The notes beneath the pieces are model-generated. The model ran no database searches and was not told where the DNA came from. It worked only from the letters and a program-made list of their open reading frames with translations. Both the position numbers and the translations under genes were made by a program. DNA of 64,000 nucleotides from Polyangiaceae bacterium (GTDB lineage Bacteria > Myxococcota_A > Polyangia > Polyangiales > Polyangiaceae), in the NCBI GenBank assembly GCA_023150915.1, contig JAKLKA010000007.1:48591-112590 (forward strand), read 5' to 3'. This document shows positions 8,481-17,728 of this stretch, piece by piece (position 1 is the stretch's first letter; each line of letters begins with the position of its first letter).

Positions 8481-8487
8481 ACGGCGA

Positions 8488-9006
8488 TCACTCGGTCGGC
8501 GGCTCGGGCTTCGGCTGGGTCGGCGGCTTCGGCTGGGTCGGCGCCTTCGGCTGCTCTTTGGGCGCCTCGGCGTCGGCCGCGGCCCCGGCGTCGGTCGTGG
8601 CTTCGCCGCCGTCGGTAGCTGCCGCGCCGCCGTCGTCGTCGGCAGCTGCCGCATCCCCCTCGGCTCCGGCGTCGGCGTCCGGCTCTTTTGGAGCCGGCGG
8701 CGGCGGGCTGGCTGCTGCGGGGTTGTCTTGCAGCTGCTTGACCACGATCTGCATCGCGCGGTCGATGGGAACGGTGGCAGTGCCCTTGGTCTTGTCGGCC
8801 CAGGCCGCGGGCGCAACGAGCTCGCCCTGCTGCTGCAGCGTGATGTCTTTGGTCGGTCGCTCGAGGTCGACGGATTGGTTGGCCAGGGCGGCCGCCGCGG
8901 CGTCCTCGGTCGACATCGTGTAAGCGATGAAGCCGCCCACACCCACCACGCCGAGCAGCACCAAGGCCGCCGGAACGAGGTTGGTTTCTGCGTTGTGCTT
9001 TGCCAT
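8488..9006 (-). CDS. Single-helix membrane protein with Pro/Ala/Asp-rich tail, act-cluster accessory
   Basis: A 172-residue protein with an N-terminal anchor (LVPAALVLLGVVGVGGFIAY) and a short conserved-looking region ending in VPIDRAMQIVVKQL. A long low-complexity tail follows (runs of AAAADDDGG and repeats of QPKPPT). The I/VPIDRAM stretch is reminiscent of small proteins found next to act/cox genes elsewhere, but that is a recollection of the motif. It starts 23 nt after actF and is followed by a strong hairpin. It may be an accessory subunit of alternative complex III. Confidence 0.6.
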   Translation of the reverse strand: MAKHNAETNLVPAALVLLGVVGVGGFIAYTMSTEDAAAAALANQSVDLERPTKDITLQQQGELVAPAAWADKTKGTATVPIDRAMQIVVKQLQDNPAAASPPPPAPKEPDADAGAEGDAAAADDDGGAAATDGGEATTDAGAAADAEAPKEQPKAPTQPKPPTQPKPEPPTE

Positions 9007-9029
9007 GCGTGCTTACTCCGGAGAGCCGA

Positions 9030-10259
9030 TCAGAAGTTCTCGAACGCCAGCGACTTCTCGAGCCGCGGGTCCTTGATGGGCACCAGGTTCACCTTCTGCG
9101 AGGCGAACGCGGCGGCTGCGATGAACAGCCCCAGCATGCCGACCGTGCAGGTGACGTCCAAGATCGAGAACGGCAGGTGCTCGGTGTGCATGTGCGGCTT
9201 CACCAGCCAGAACATGTCGAGCCAGTGCACGACCAGGATCCAGACGGCCCAGAAGCCCAGTGCCATGCGGTTACGCTTCACGTGGCGCGACAGCAGGCCG
9301 AAGAACGGGATCAAGAAGTTCACCGCGACCATCAAGTAGGACACGGTGCCCCACGCCCCGTGAGCCCGCACGTGGTACCACTCGGTCTCTTCCGGGATGT
9401 TCGCGTACCAGATCAGCATGAACTGGCTGAACGCGATGTAGGCCCAGAAGGCCGTGAACGCGAACATCATCTTGCCGATGTCGTGATAGTGCTCGCTGGT
9501 CACACTCTTGGCGAGGCGACCGTTCTTCTGGAGCCACATCAGCGCCAGCGCGAAGAACGAGTGGAAGCTGACCACGGCGCCGGCGAAGTAATAGACGCCG
9601 AAGATGGTCGAGTACCACTTGGGCTCGAGCGTCATCACGAAGTCGATGGCCGCGAAGGTCAGCGTGAGCGCCAAGAGAATCATGCTCGGCGCGCACAGGC
9701 CCTGCAGCTTGGAGCGGATCTCGGGGGCGCCGGTCTTGTCTTGCTCGACGCTCTTCGACAAGAGGTAACGCGAGAGCACGCCCCAGAACACGAAGTAGAT
9801 TACCAGGCGGACCACGAAGAAGTCGCGGTTCAGGAACGCCGCCTTCTTGTGCAGCAGGTGATCGGCGTGCATCTTCTGCGAATCCGCCCAGATGTAGAGC
9901 GTCGAGTCGCCCATCAGTGCCGGGATGACGATCGGCAGCGAGAGCAGCGCCAGCACCGGCATGGTCGAGGCGAGCAGCTCGCCCACGCGCCGCACCACCG
10001 TGCTCCACTTGGCGTTCACCAGGTGCTGCAGCACGACCCACCACAGGGCGCCCAGGCCAATGCTCAGGATCCACGCGTACGCCGTGAGGTACGAGTGCAT
10101 GAACTGGCTCTTGTCACTGGTGTAGCCGAGGCCGAAGCTGGCCCCGAGCCCGATCACGCCGATACCGCCGGCGATCCCCATCAGCTTGGTGGCGAGGCCA
10201 TCCATCCGGATGTTGTCGCCGAAGCCGCCCTCTTTGGCTGTCTCTTTGGTCTTGGCCAT
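9030..10259 (-). CDS. actF: Alternative complex III subunit ActF (quinol:cytochrome c oxidoreductase membrane subunit)
   Basis: A 409-residue polytopic protein with about ten helices. It is the second PsrC/NrfD-like membrane subunit of alternative complex III. Characteristic stretches are LGASFGLGYTSDKSQFMHSY near the start and the conserved FTAFWAYIAFSQFMLIWYANIPEET in the C-terminal half. In this complex ActC and ActF form the membrane core and bind quinol. It follows the actD-actE fusion with 17 nt between them. Identification rests on these motifs and on the complete act gene order around it. Confidence 0.9.
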   Translation of the reverse strand: MAKTKETAKEGGFGDNIRMDGLATKLMGIAGGIGVIGLGASFGLGYTSDKSQFMHSYLTAYAWILSIGLGALWWVVLQHLVNAKWSTVVRRVGELLASTMPVLALLSLPIVIPALMGDSTLYIWADSQKMHADHLLHKKAAFLNRDFFVVRLVIYFVFWGVLSRYLLSKSVEQDKTGAPEIRSKLQGLCAPSMILLALTLTFAAIDFVMTLEPKWYSTIFGVYYFAGAVVSFHSFFALALMWLQKNGRLAKSVTSEHYHDIGKMMFAFTAFWAYIAFSQFMLIWYANIPEETEWYHVRAHGAWGTVSYLMVAVNFLIPFFGLLSRHVKRNRMALGFWAVWILVVHWLDMFWLVKPHMHTEHLPFSILDVTCTVGMLGLFIAAAAFASQKVNLVPIKDPRLEKSLAFENF

Positions 10260-10276
10260 GGCTCAGGATCTCCAAC

Positions 10277-11485
10277 TCACTTCAGGGCGGCGCGCTCGGC
10301 GTCGGTCAACTCGCCCACCGGGGCGGCCTTGGCCTTTTGCAAGGCACGCAGGTAGAGCACCACGGCCCAGCGATCGTCGACCGCGAGCTGCGAGCCGTAG
10401 GCGGGCATGTTGCGCACGCCGTTCGTCACCACGTCGTACAGCTGGCCCACCGCCATCTGTCGCAGGTAATCCTGACCGAGCGCCGTGGGCGGGACCCAGG
10501 TGCCTTCGGCCAGGGTCATGGCCCGCTGGGCCACGGGCCCGTCGCCATTGCCGCTCATGCCGTGGCAGGGCGCGCAGAAGATCTCGTAGCGCTCCTTGCC
10601 GCGGGCCATCGTCGCCTCGTCGACCTTGAAGCCGGCGGGGAAGGTGCGGACGAACTGGCCGTCGACCTTGCCGGCGGTCAGGTGCTCGTCGTCCGGGTGC
10701 TCGTCCAGGGCCACCGTGCCGGGCTCGGGGGCGCGCATCGCCATGCCGTCCTGGAACAGCGGGTTCGGCTGCTGCGCCTGGAACTTGATCTGCCAGTCCA
10801 TGTCGCCCATGGCGTGGATCTTGGGCTTGTCGGTCTTGGTGGCCCGCGCCTTGGCGATGAACGCAAACGGCACCAGCGCAAGGACCGCGATCACCGCGGC
10901 GGTGAGCACCAGCGGCTTCGGCAGCTGGTCCGAGGTCCGGCGGTCCTCGTTCACCGCGTCGACCGTGACCGGGTGGGTGCCGTCGAGCAGCCGCTGGGTC
11001 TCGGCCAGGTCGAACTTCGCGTCGCCCTTCTCGATGTAGAGGAAGAAGCGGTCGTCCGTCACTCGCCCGAAGGCCTGCAAGTGATCGAGCGGGTGCGACG
11101 GCTGCGGCAGGTTGTTCAAGATCAGCATGCCGAACAGTGCGGCAAAGGCGCTGAAGAGCACGGTGAGCTCGAAGTAAACCGGCACGTTTGCCGGGATGCT
11201 CCACATGGGCTTGCCGCTGGAGATGAACTTGTAGTCCACCGCGTTGGTCCACCACTGCAGGCCGACCGCGCTGGCCAGGCCCACCAGGGCCGCAGCCAGC
11301 ACGATCCAGGGCAACCCGGTCATGCGAATGCCCATGGCCTTTTCGATGCCGTGGATGGGGAAGGGGGTGAACGTGTCCCACTTGGCGTAGCCGGCGTCGC
11401 GCACCTTCTTGCAGGCAGCGACCAGCGCGCTCGGGGTTTCGTACTCCGCCAAGAGGCCGTGCAGATCGTCGTCGTGATGGCTCAT
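10277..11485 (-). CDS. actDE: Fused ActD-ActE: DUF3341 membrane domain plus monoheme cytochrome c
   Basis: A 402-residue protein in which two normally separate subunits are one chain. Residues 1-180 are ActD (DUF3341): LLAEYETPSALVAACKKVRD, then TPFPIHGIEKAMG, and two helices (about 58-78, 103-126). A third helix (191-212) links to an ActE-like cytochrome c with CAPCH at 304-308 and a likely Met ligand in VRNMPAYG. The ATG at 11,485 has GAGGGA upstream and lies 10 nt past actC. There is no stop or frameshift at the junction, so the fusion is real in this sequence. ActD and ActE are separate genes in the best-studied complexes. Confidence 0.9.
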   Translation of the reverse strand: MSHHDDDLHGLLAEYETPSALVAACKKVRDAGYAKWDTFTPFPIHGIEKAMGIRMTGLPWIVLAAALVGLASAVGLQWWTNAVDYKFISSGKPMWSIPANVPVYFELTVLFSAFAALFGMLILNNLPQPSHPLDHLQAFGRVTDDRFFLYIEKGDAKFDLAETQRLLDGTHPVTVDAVNEDRRTSDQLPKPLVLTAAVIAVLALVPFAFIAKARATKTDKPKIHAMGDMDWQIKFQAQQPNPLFQDGMAMRAPEPGTVALDEHPDDEHLTAGKVDGQFVRTFPAGFKVDEATMARGKERYEIFCAPCHGMSGNGDGPVAQRAMTLAEGTWVPPTALGQDYLRQMAVGQLYDVVTNGVRNMPAYGSQLAVDDRWAVVLYLRALQKAKAAPVGELTDAERAALK

Positions 11486-11495
11486 GATCGGTCCC

Positions 11496-12866
<1,371 letters not shown>

Positions 12867-12869
12867 GGC

Positions 12870-15800
12870 TCAGACCAGCTCCGGGTTGGGGTTCTTGACG
12901 CGCGCGAGGTAGCTCACGCGCGGCCGGTTGTTCAGCTCGGCGAGCAAGTGGTAGGCGCGTGACGCCTCGGTGAGCTTCGCGACGGCGCTCTGCTTGTCGT
13001 TCAGGTTGCCGAAGGTGATGGCACCGGTCGGGCAGGTCTGCTCGCACGCGGTCCGGATTTCGCCGTCCTTGATCGCGCGCTTGGCGTTCTTGGCCTTGAT
13101 CTTGGTGTTCTGGATGCGCTGCACGCAGAAGGTGCACTTCTCCATCACGCCGCGGGCCCGAACCGTCACCTCGGGGTTGAAGACCATGGCGCGCACCCGG
13201 TGCCGGTCGTTCTCGGCGCCGTGCCATGGCGTGGGCCCGACCTTGTCCAGGTGGTAGTTGAAGTAGTTGAAGCGCCGCACCTTGTAGGGGCAGTTGTTCG
13301 CGCAATAGCGCGTGCCGATGCAGCGGTTGTAGACCATGTCGTTCAGGCCCTCGCTGGTGTGCATGGTGGCGCCCACCGGGCAGACCTGCTCGCAGGGCGC
13401 GTTGTCGCACTGCTGGCAAGGAAGGGGCTGCCAGACCACGCCAGCGTCGTCCGCCTTGCCGCTGTAGTAGCGGTCGACCCGCAACCACAAGAGCTCGCGG
13501 CCCCAGCGGATGGCCTCGTCGCCGACCACCGCGATGTTGTTCTCGGCCTGGCAAGCGGTGACGCAGGCGCTGCAGCCGATGCACTTCCCCAGGTCGATGG
13601 CCATGCCCCACTTGTTGCCGTCGTACTTGACCGGCTCTTCCCACAGCTGAAGCAGCGGCGGGTGGTGGACCACGTGTTTGGCGAAGTCGGGGTGTTTCTT
13701 GTACTCGGCCAGGTTCGCTTCACGCACCAACATCGGCACGCGATCGTCGGTGCCCTTGCGACCCACGTCGTCGATGGCGTGGACGTCTTGCGTGGTCGGC
13801 AGGTGCAGGGGCGCGCCCTGGCCTGCGACCGACAGCCCCGAGCCGAAGCGGTGCAGCTTGGCGCTTCGGAGCTTGTAGGCGTTGGCCCCGACCGGCGTGG
13901 TGGGTTGCGTGTCGCCGTTGTGCCCGCCGACGACTCCGGCCGAGGTGCGGCCATAGCCCAGCGCGACCTTCACCGTGCCCACGGCCTGGCCCGGCGCGAT
14001 CATCACCGGCACCTCGATGCTCTGGCCGCCGACCGTCAGCCGAGCGGGGGTGCCGTCGGTGACGCCCAGGGCGGCCGCGGTCTTCGGGGCGATCAGCGCG
14101 GCGTTGCCCCAGGTGAGCTTGGTGAACGACTCGGGCAGCTCTTGCAGCCAGGCGTTGTTCGCCCAGCGGCCGTCGTAGATCTTGGAGCAGGGGGTCAGCA
14201 AGAGCTCGAGCTGGCCGTTGCCCACTTCGAGCCCGCCGGCTTCGCCGCCCTCGAGCTTCACCGGAGCGATGGCCTCGAGCTTGGGCGACTTCTTCTCGAG
14301 CTGCCCGGGAGCGCCGAGCCCGGCCTGGACCAGGCGGGCCCACTTGCGGTCGTCGGGCACCGCCTCCTTGTGGGTGCGCCGAACCAGATCCTTCGGCGTC
14401 CAGGCCACGTCTTCCGTGAGCCGGGCCACGATCTCGATCGCGGCCTTTCCGCCGAACAGCGGTGCGATCAGCGGCTGGCCGATGCCCAGCGTGCCGTCCC
14501 AGGCCAGCGTGTCGCTCCACGTCTCGAGGGGGTGGGCCAAGGGCACGTGCCAGGTGCTGGCTTTGGCCGTCTCGTCGGCGTACATGCTGACCGCGACGCG
14601 TGTCTTGGCCTTGGCGTAGGCCGCCGCGAAGTCGAGGTCGGCGGGCGCGGTGTAGATCGGGTTCGAGTCGAGCACCAGCAGGGTGTCGACGGCGCCGGCG
14701 TTCAGGTCGGCCACCAGCGACGCCAGCTGCTCGCGCATGCTCGGCTCGTCGGACGCCTCGGTGTACGAGACCGTGTTGCCGACGTTGCCCAGCACGGTGT
14801 TGAGGCGTGCGGCGAGCGCGTGCACCTCGGCGGGCTGGTGCGGGCCGGCCACCACCAGCGAGGTGCCCTTGTGCGCGACCAGATCTTTGGCCAGGGCGTC
14901 CACGAACTTGGCGACGTGGGCGTCGCTCAAGAACGCAGCGCCGGGCTTGGGCTGGCCGGGGCCAGCATCGGCGGCGCCGGCCGCGGCGCTGACCGCGGCG
15001 TCGAGCGCGGCCGCGAAGGCCTTGACCAGCTCGGCGCGGATTGCCAGGCGATGATCGGCAATGCTGCCGATCTGCGAGAACGCCGGCTCGACCACGTACA
15101 GGCGGTTCATGCGTGCGGCGTCGGGGTCGCGGCCCGCGGCCACGGCCCGCGCGTTGCGCAGGCCCATCGGGAAGGCGGGGCCGATGAAGTCGGCGTCGAG
15201 GCTGACGATGACCGCGGCCTTCGCGCAGTCCAGGTGCACGCGGTGCGCTTTGCCGAACGCCAGCTTGGTGCCAGCGCGCTCTTCGTCGCCGGGCGCGACC
15301 GCGTCCCAGGTCAGCCACTTCGACTGGGTGTACTTCTCGGCGACCGACCGTCGCAGTGCCGCGAGCGTCGGCGAGCTCGAAGCGCCCGACAGGATGTAGA
15401 GGCCCTTGCCGCCCGCAGCCTTGAGCTCGGTGACCTTCGCCTTGAACGCTTCGTCGAACCCGGCCAGGTCGGCCTTGTTGCCGTCGTTCAACGGGCTCTG
15501 GCTGCGATCGGGGTCGTACAGCTCGAGCACGCTGGCCTGGTGCCAGGCCGCCGAAGCGCCCAGGTTGGCCGGGTGGGCCGGGTTGCCTTCGACCTTCACC
15601 GGGCGGCCGTCGTAGCTGGTGGCGATCAGGCCGACCGCCAGGCCGCCGACCTCCATCGTGGTCGCATAGTGCCGCGCTTCACCCGGGACCATGCCCTGGG
15701 GACGCTTGGCGAAGTCGACCAGCTTGTCTTCCTTCCAGCGGCAGCCAGAGAGCCCGGCCAGCGCGAAGGAAGCCCCCATCACCTGCATGAAACGGCGACG

Positions 15801-15929
15801 GGCCGGCGACCCCGGCTCTTGGTCGAGGGGGACCTTGAACTCGCGCTCGATCGCCTCGCGAAACTCGGGATCGTTCTCGAGCTCGGCGAGGCTCCGCCAG
15901 TACGAGGGCTTGTCGTTCACCTGTGACAT
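12870..15929 (-). CDS. actB: Alternative complex III subunit ActB (molybdopterin-like domain fused to iron-sulfur domain)
   Basis: A 1019-residue extracytoplasmic subunit. After a Tat-like N-terminus ([20 protein letters not shown], about 42-61) comes a molybdopterin-oxidoreductase-like half, which in known ActB carries no molybdenum. From about residue 780 a ferredoxin-like half follows with four cysteine groups: [11 protein letters not shown] (782), [14 protein letters not shown] (836), [12 protein letters not shown] (869), and CTFC...CEQTCP (930/961). These would hold the Fe-S chain from quinol to hemes. The ATG at 15,929 overlaps actA by 13 nt; the longer open frame upstream is only antiphase actA. 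Length is normal for the fused B1-B2 form. Confidence 0.95.
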   Translation of the reverse strand: MSQVNDKPSYWRSLAELENDPEFREAIEREFKVPLDQEPGSPARRRFMQVMGASFALAGLSGCRWKEDKLVDFAKRPQGMVPGEARHYATTMEVGGLAVGLIATSYDGRPVKVEGNPAHPANLGASAAWHQASVLELYDPDRSQSPLNDGNKADLAGFDEAFKAKVTELKAAGGKGLYILSGASSSPTLAALRRSVAEKYTQSKWLTWDAVAPGDEERAGTKLAFGKAHRVHLDCAKAAVIVSLDADFIGPAFPMGLRNARAVAAGRDPDAARMNRLYVVEPAFSQIGSIADHRLAIRAELVKAFAAALDAAVSAAAGAADAGPGQPKPGAAFLSDAHVAKFVDALAKDLVAHKGTSLVVAGPHQPAEVHALAARLNTVLGNVGNTVSYTEASDEPSMREQLASLVADLNAGAVDTLLVLDSNPIYTAPADLDFAAAYAKAKTRVAVSMYADETAKASTWHVPLAHPLETWSDTLAWDGTLGIGQPLIAPLFGGKAAIEIVARLTEDVAWTPKDLVRRTHKEAVPDDRKWARLVQAGLGAPGQLEKKSPKLEAIAPVKLEGGEAGGLEVGNGQLELLLTPCSKIYDGRWANNAWLQELPESFTKLTWGNAALIAPKTAAALGVTDGTPARLTVGGQSIEVPVMIAPGQAVGTVKVALGYGRTSAGVVGGHNGDTQPTTPVGANAYKLRSAKLHRFGSGLSVAGQGAPLHLPTTQDVHAIDDVGRKGTDDRVPMLVREANLAEYKKHPDFAKHVVHHPPLLQLWEEPVKYDGNKWGMAIDLGKCIGCSACVTACQAENNIAVVGDEAIRWGRELLWLRVDRYYSGKADDAGVVWQPLPCQQCDNAPCEQVCPVGATMHTSEGLNDMVYNRCIGTRYCANNCPYKVRRFNYFNYHLDKVGPTPWHGAENDRHRVRAMVFNPEVTVRARGVMEKCTFCVQRIQNTKIKAKNAKRAIKDGEIRTACEQTCPTGAITFGNLNDKQSAVAKLTEASRAYHLLAELNNRPRVSYLARVKNPNPELV

Positions 15930-16561
15930 GCGGAGCAGTCCTCGGGGGGGTTGATGTTGTTGGCCTTCTTGAACTCGGCGCCGAAGGTGGGGCTGGGCGC
16001 CTGCCAGCTCATGTTGGTCGCCTCGGCCGGAGGGCGGAGGTGGGGAGCGGGGTTGCGGTGGCAGTCGAGGCACCAGCCCATGCTGAGCGACTCGAGCTGC
16101 GCCACCTCGGCCATGCGATCCACCCGGCCATGGCAGCTCACGCAGCCGACGCCGCGGGTCACGTGGGCGCTGTGGTTGAAGTAGACGTAGTCCGGCAAGT
16201 CGTGGACCTTGGCCCACTGCACCGGCGCGCCCGTCTCGGCGCTCTGGCGGATCGGCGCCAAGAGCTCGCTGTCCTTCCTGACGCGCGCGTGGCAGTTCAT
16301 GCACGTCTCGGTGGGCGGCGACGCGGCGTGCGCGGCACGATCGACGGTGTTGTGGCAGTAGCGGCAGTCGATGCCGAGCTGGCCGGCGTGCAGCGCATGG
16401 CTGTAGGCCACAGGTTGCTTCGGCTGATATCCGGCGTCGGTGGTCTTCGGAGAAAACCCGTACCAGACCAGTGCGGTCAGGTAGACCGGCGCAACGCCGA
16501 TCACGACACCGGCGAGCTGCCGGGTCTTATTGGCCCATCGCGGGAACGTGAATGGATTCAT
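15917..16561 (-). CDS. actA: Alternative complex III subunit ActA, pentaheme cytochrome c
   Basis: A 214-residue cytochrome with an N-terminal anchor (about 16-36) and five CxxCH motifs: CRYCH (66-70), CMNCH (87-91), CVSCH (140-144), CLDCH (164-168) and CSACH (209-213). Five hemes is the expected number for ActA, which passes electrons from the ActB iron-sulfur clusters to ActE or the oxidase. ATG at 16,561 was preferred over upstream codons because the protein then begins directly before the anchor and a CAGGGT site precedes it. It is the first gene of the cluster, behind a long leader. Confidence 0.95.
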   Translation of the reverse strand: MNPFTFPRWANKTRQLAGVVIGVAPVYLTALVWYGFSPKTTDAGYQPKQPVAYSHALHAGQLGIDCRYCHNTVDRAAHAASPPTETCMNCHARVRKDSELLAPIRQSAETGAPVQWAKVHDLPDYVYFNHSAHVTRGVGCVSCHGRVDRMAEVAQLESLSMGWCLDCHRNPAPHLRPPAEATNMSWQAPSPTFGAEFKKANNINPPEDCSACHR

Positions 16562-16708
16562 CGATTCGACCCTGAGCTGGGTCGCCCGGGGTGCGAGAAA
16601 CACGGCACCGGACGAGGAGGTGATCGGGGCGCCCCCCGGTACCACGAGGCGGGGATGGAAGGCGACAGAAGAGACACACCCCCGCCGGGGAAATGACGGG
16701 CGTCGGTT

Positions 16709-16724
16709 GCGTGCGACAGCACGC
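16709..16724. promoter_or_regulatory. Palindromic site in the act leader
   Basis: GCGTGC-GACA-GCACGC is a perfect 6-bp inverted repeat with a 4-nt spacer, the size of Crp/Fnr-family operators. It lies between the promoter at 16,764-16,792 and actA, roughly +33 to +48 from the expected transcript start. It could be an operator for the regulator gene next door or an RNA hairpin in the leader. It does not match the Fnr consensus TTGAT-N4-ATCAA. Confidence 0.4.
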
Positions 16725-16763
16725 CCCCACCTGCGGCCCCGCCCGCCCTCGCCGCGCGCGGAG

Positions 16764-16792
16764 GTTATGCGAGAAACCCCCGCGGTTGTAAA
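16764..16792 (-). promoter_or_regulatory. Candidate sigma-70 promoter of the act operon
   Basis: On the minus strand TTTACA (16,792-16,787) is followed after exactly 17 nt by CATAAC (16,769-16,764). This is 5 of 6 matches at -35 and 4 of 6 at -10, in an otherwise extremely GC-rich gap. Transcription would begin near 16,757, leaving a leader of about 195 nt before actA. The CATAA-type -10 also appears in the rpmI promoter of this window. Confidence 0.6.
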
Positions 16793-16806
16793 GCCAGAAA
16801 TCGGCC

Positions 16807-17451
16807 CTATTCGGCCAGCTCTTGCAGGCGCGTCGGGTTTGCGACGCGCACCGCCCGGCCGCGCGCGAGCACCCCGGCGGCACGGAGCTCGGCGAACGCG
16901 CGGGACAGTGTCTCGGGTCGCATCCCGAGCATCCCGGCCAGCACCACGTGTGGGGTTTCGAAGGGCTCGCCGCCCGCGTCGGTCTGGGACTGCTGGAGCA
17001 AGAAGCGCGCGACCCGGCGCCGGGCGGGCCCCTGCAGCGCTTGGCGCTCACCCACGCGCCGCGACGCCTCTTCCAGCGCATAGGTCAGCGCGGCGCCCGC
17101 GGGCGTGGTGCGATCGCCGAGCCACGCTTCGGTCTGGGCGCGCTCGAGCGTGCAGAAGGCGACGTCGGTCAACGCCCAGACTTGGTAGGGCATCGGTTGC
17201 GACAGCAAGAGCTCGAGGCCCAAGAGCGTGTCGGGGCCGCGCACCGCGCAGGACACCTCGGCCCCCGAAACGGCGGTCGAGCTCAGGACCACCTGGCCGC
17301 GCCGAAGGTAGATGACCGTGTCCGGCGTCACGCCTTGCGGCAGCAGCACGGTTCCCGACGGCCGGCGAGTGTCTCGAAAGGGGCAGGCTGTCGTTCCCGA
17401 ACGAAGGACCAAGCCACAGGTCTGGCAGCGGAGCGGCGGCGGGGCGTTCAT
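16807..17451 (-). CDS. Crp/Fnr-family transcriptional regulator with N-terminal cysteines
   Basis: A 214-residue regulator: a short N-terminal stretch with three cysteines (RCQTCG at 9/12 and TACPF at 21), a cyclic-nucleotide-binding-like beta-roll (SGTVLLPQG, VIYLRRGQVVLSS, LLGLELLL), a dimer helix, and a C-terminal winged helix with HVVLAGMLGMRPETLSRAFAELRAAGVL. Fnr-type oxygen sensors bind a [4Fe-4S] cluster with an N-terminal C-x2-C-x5-C plus a central Cys; here the spacing is C-x2-C-x8-C and internal cysteines exist (VSCAV, FC). A redox role is plausible but unproven. It stands directly upstream of the act operon on the same strand and is a likely regulator of it. Confidence 0.85.
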   Translation of the reverse strand: MNAPPPLRCQTCGLVLRSGTTACPFRDTRRPSGTVLLPQGVTPDTVIYLRRGQVVLSSTAVSGAEVSCAVRGPDTLLGLELLLSQPMPYQVWALTDVAFCTLERAQTEAWLGDRTTPAGAALTYALEEASRRVGERQALQGPARRRVARFLLQQSQTDAGGEPFETPHVVLAGMLGMRPETLSRAFAELRAAGVLARGRAVRVANPTRLQELAE

Positions 17452-17530
17452 TGAAGGCGCGCGAGCCCAAGTGTGGCACGATTGGGCAGGCCGAACGCGG
17501 CCGCTCTGGCAAATCTGGGAGAAGAAACCG

Positions 17531-17710
17531 ATGGTCCGCTGGATTTTCGTGGTGTTGGTCTCGATGTTGGCGATGGCCTGCGACAAGTCGGCGGGTGCGC
17601 CCAAGGCCGGGGGGACCGGCGCAAAGCCTCAGCCCGCACCCAGCGGCAGCGGCGGCGACGAAACCATCGTTCCGCCGCCGGACAAGCCCGGCTACGCGAA
17701 ACCCGAGTAG
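17531..17710 (+). CDS. 59-residue lipoprotein
   Basis: A small lipoprotein: MVRWIFVVLVSMLAMAC gives a helix and lipobox with Cys 17, then a Gly/Pro/Ser-rich tail ending in PPPDKPGYAKPE. A GGGAG ribosome site sits nine bases before the ATG. It lies 79 nt from the divergent Crp/Fnr-type gene and 18 nt ahead of the radical SAM gene. No family recognised; after lipidation it would be a 43-residue flexible peptide. Confidence 0.6.
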   Translation: MVRWIFVVLVSMLAMACDKSAGAPKAGGTGAKPQPAPSGSGGDETIVPPPDKPGYAKPE

Positions 17711-17728
17711 ACGTGCTAGCCGTCTTGC

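Noticed and set aside
15930..16304. N-terminal extension of ActB up to 16,304
   Set aside because: The extra residues are only the actA gene in another frame; the ATG at 15,929 gives the expected Tat-like N-terminus.
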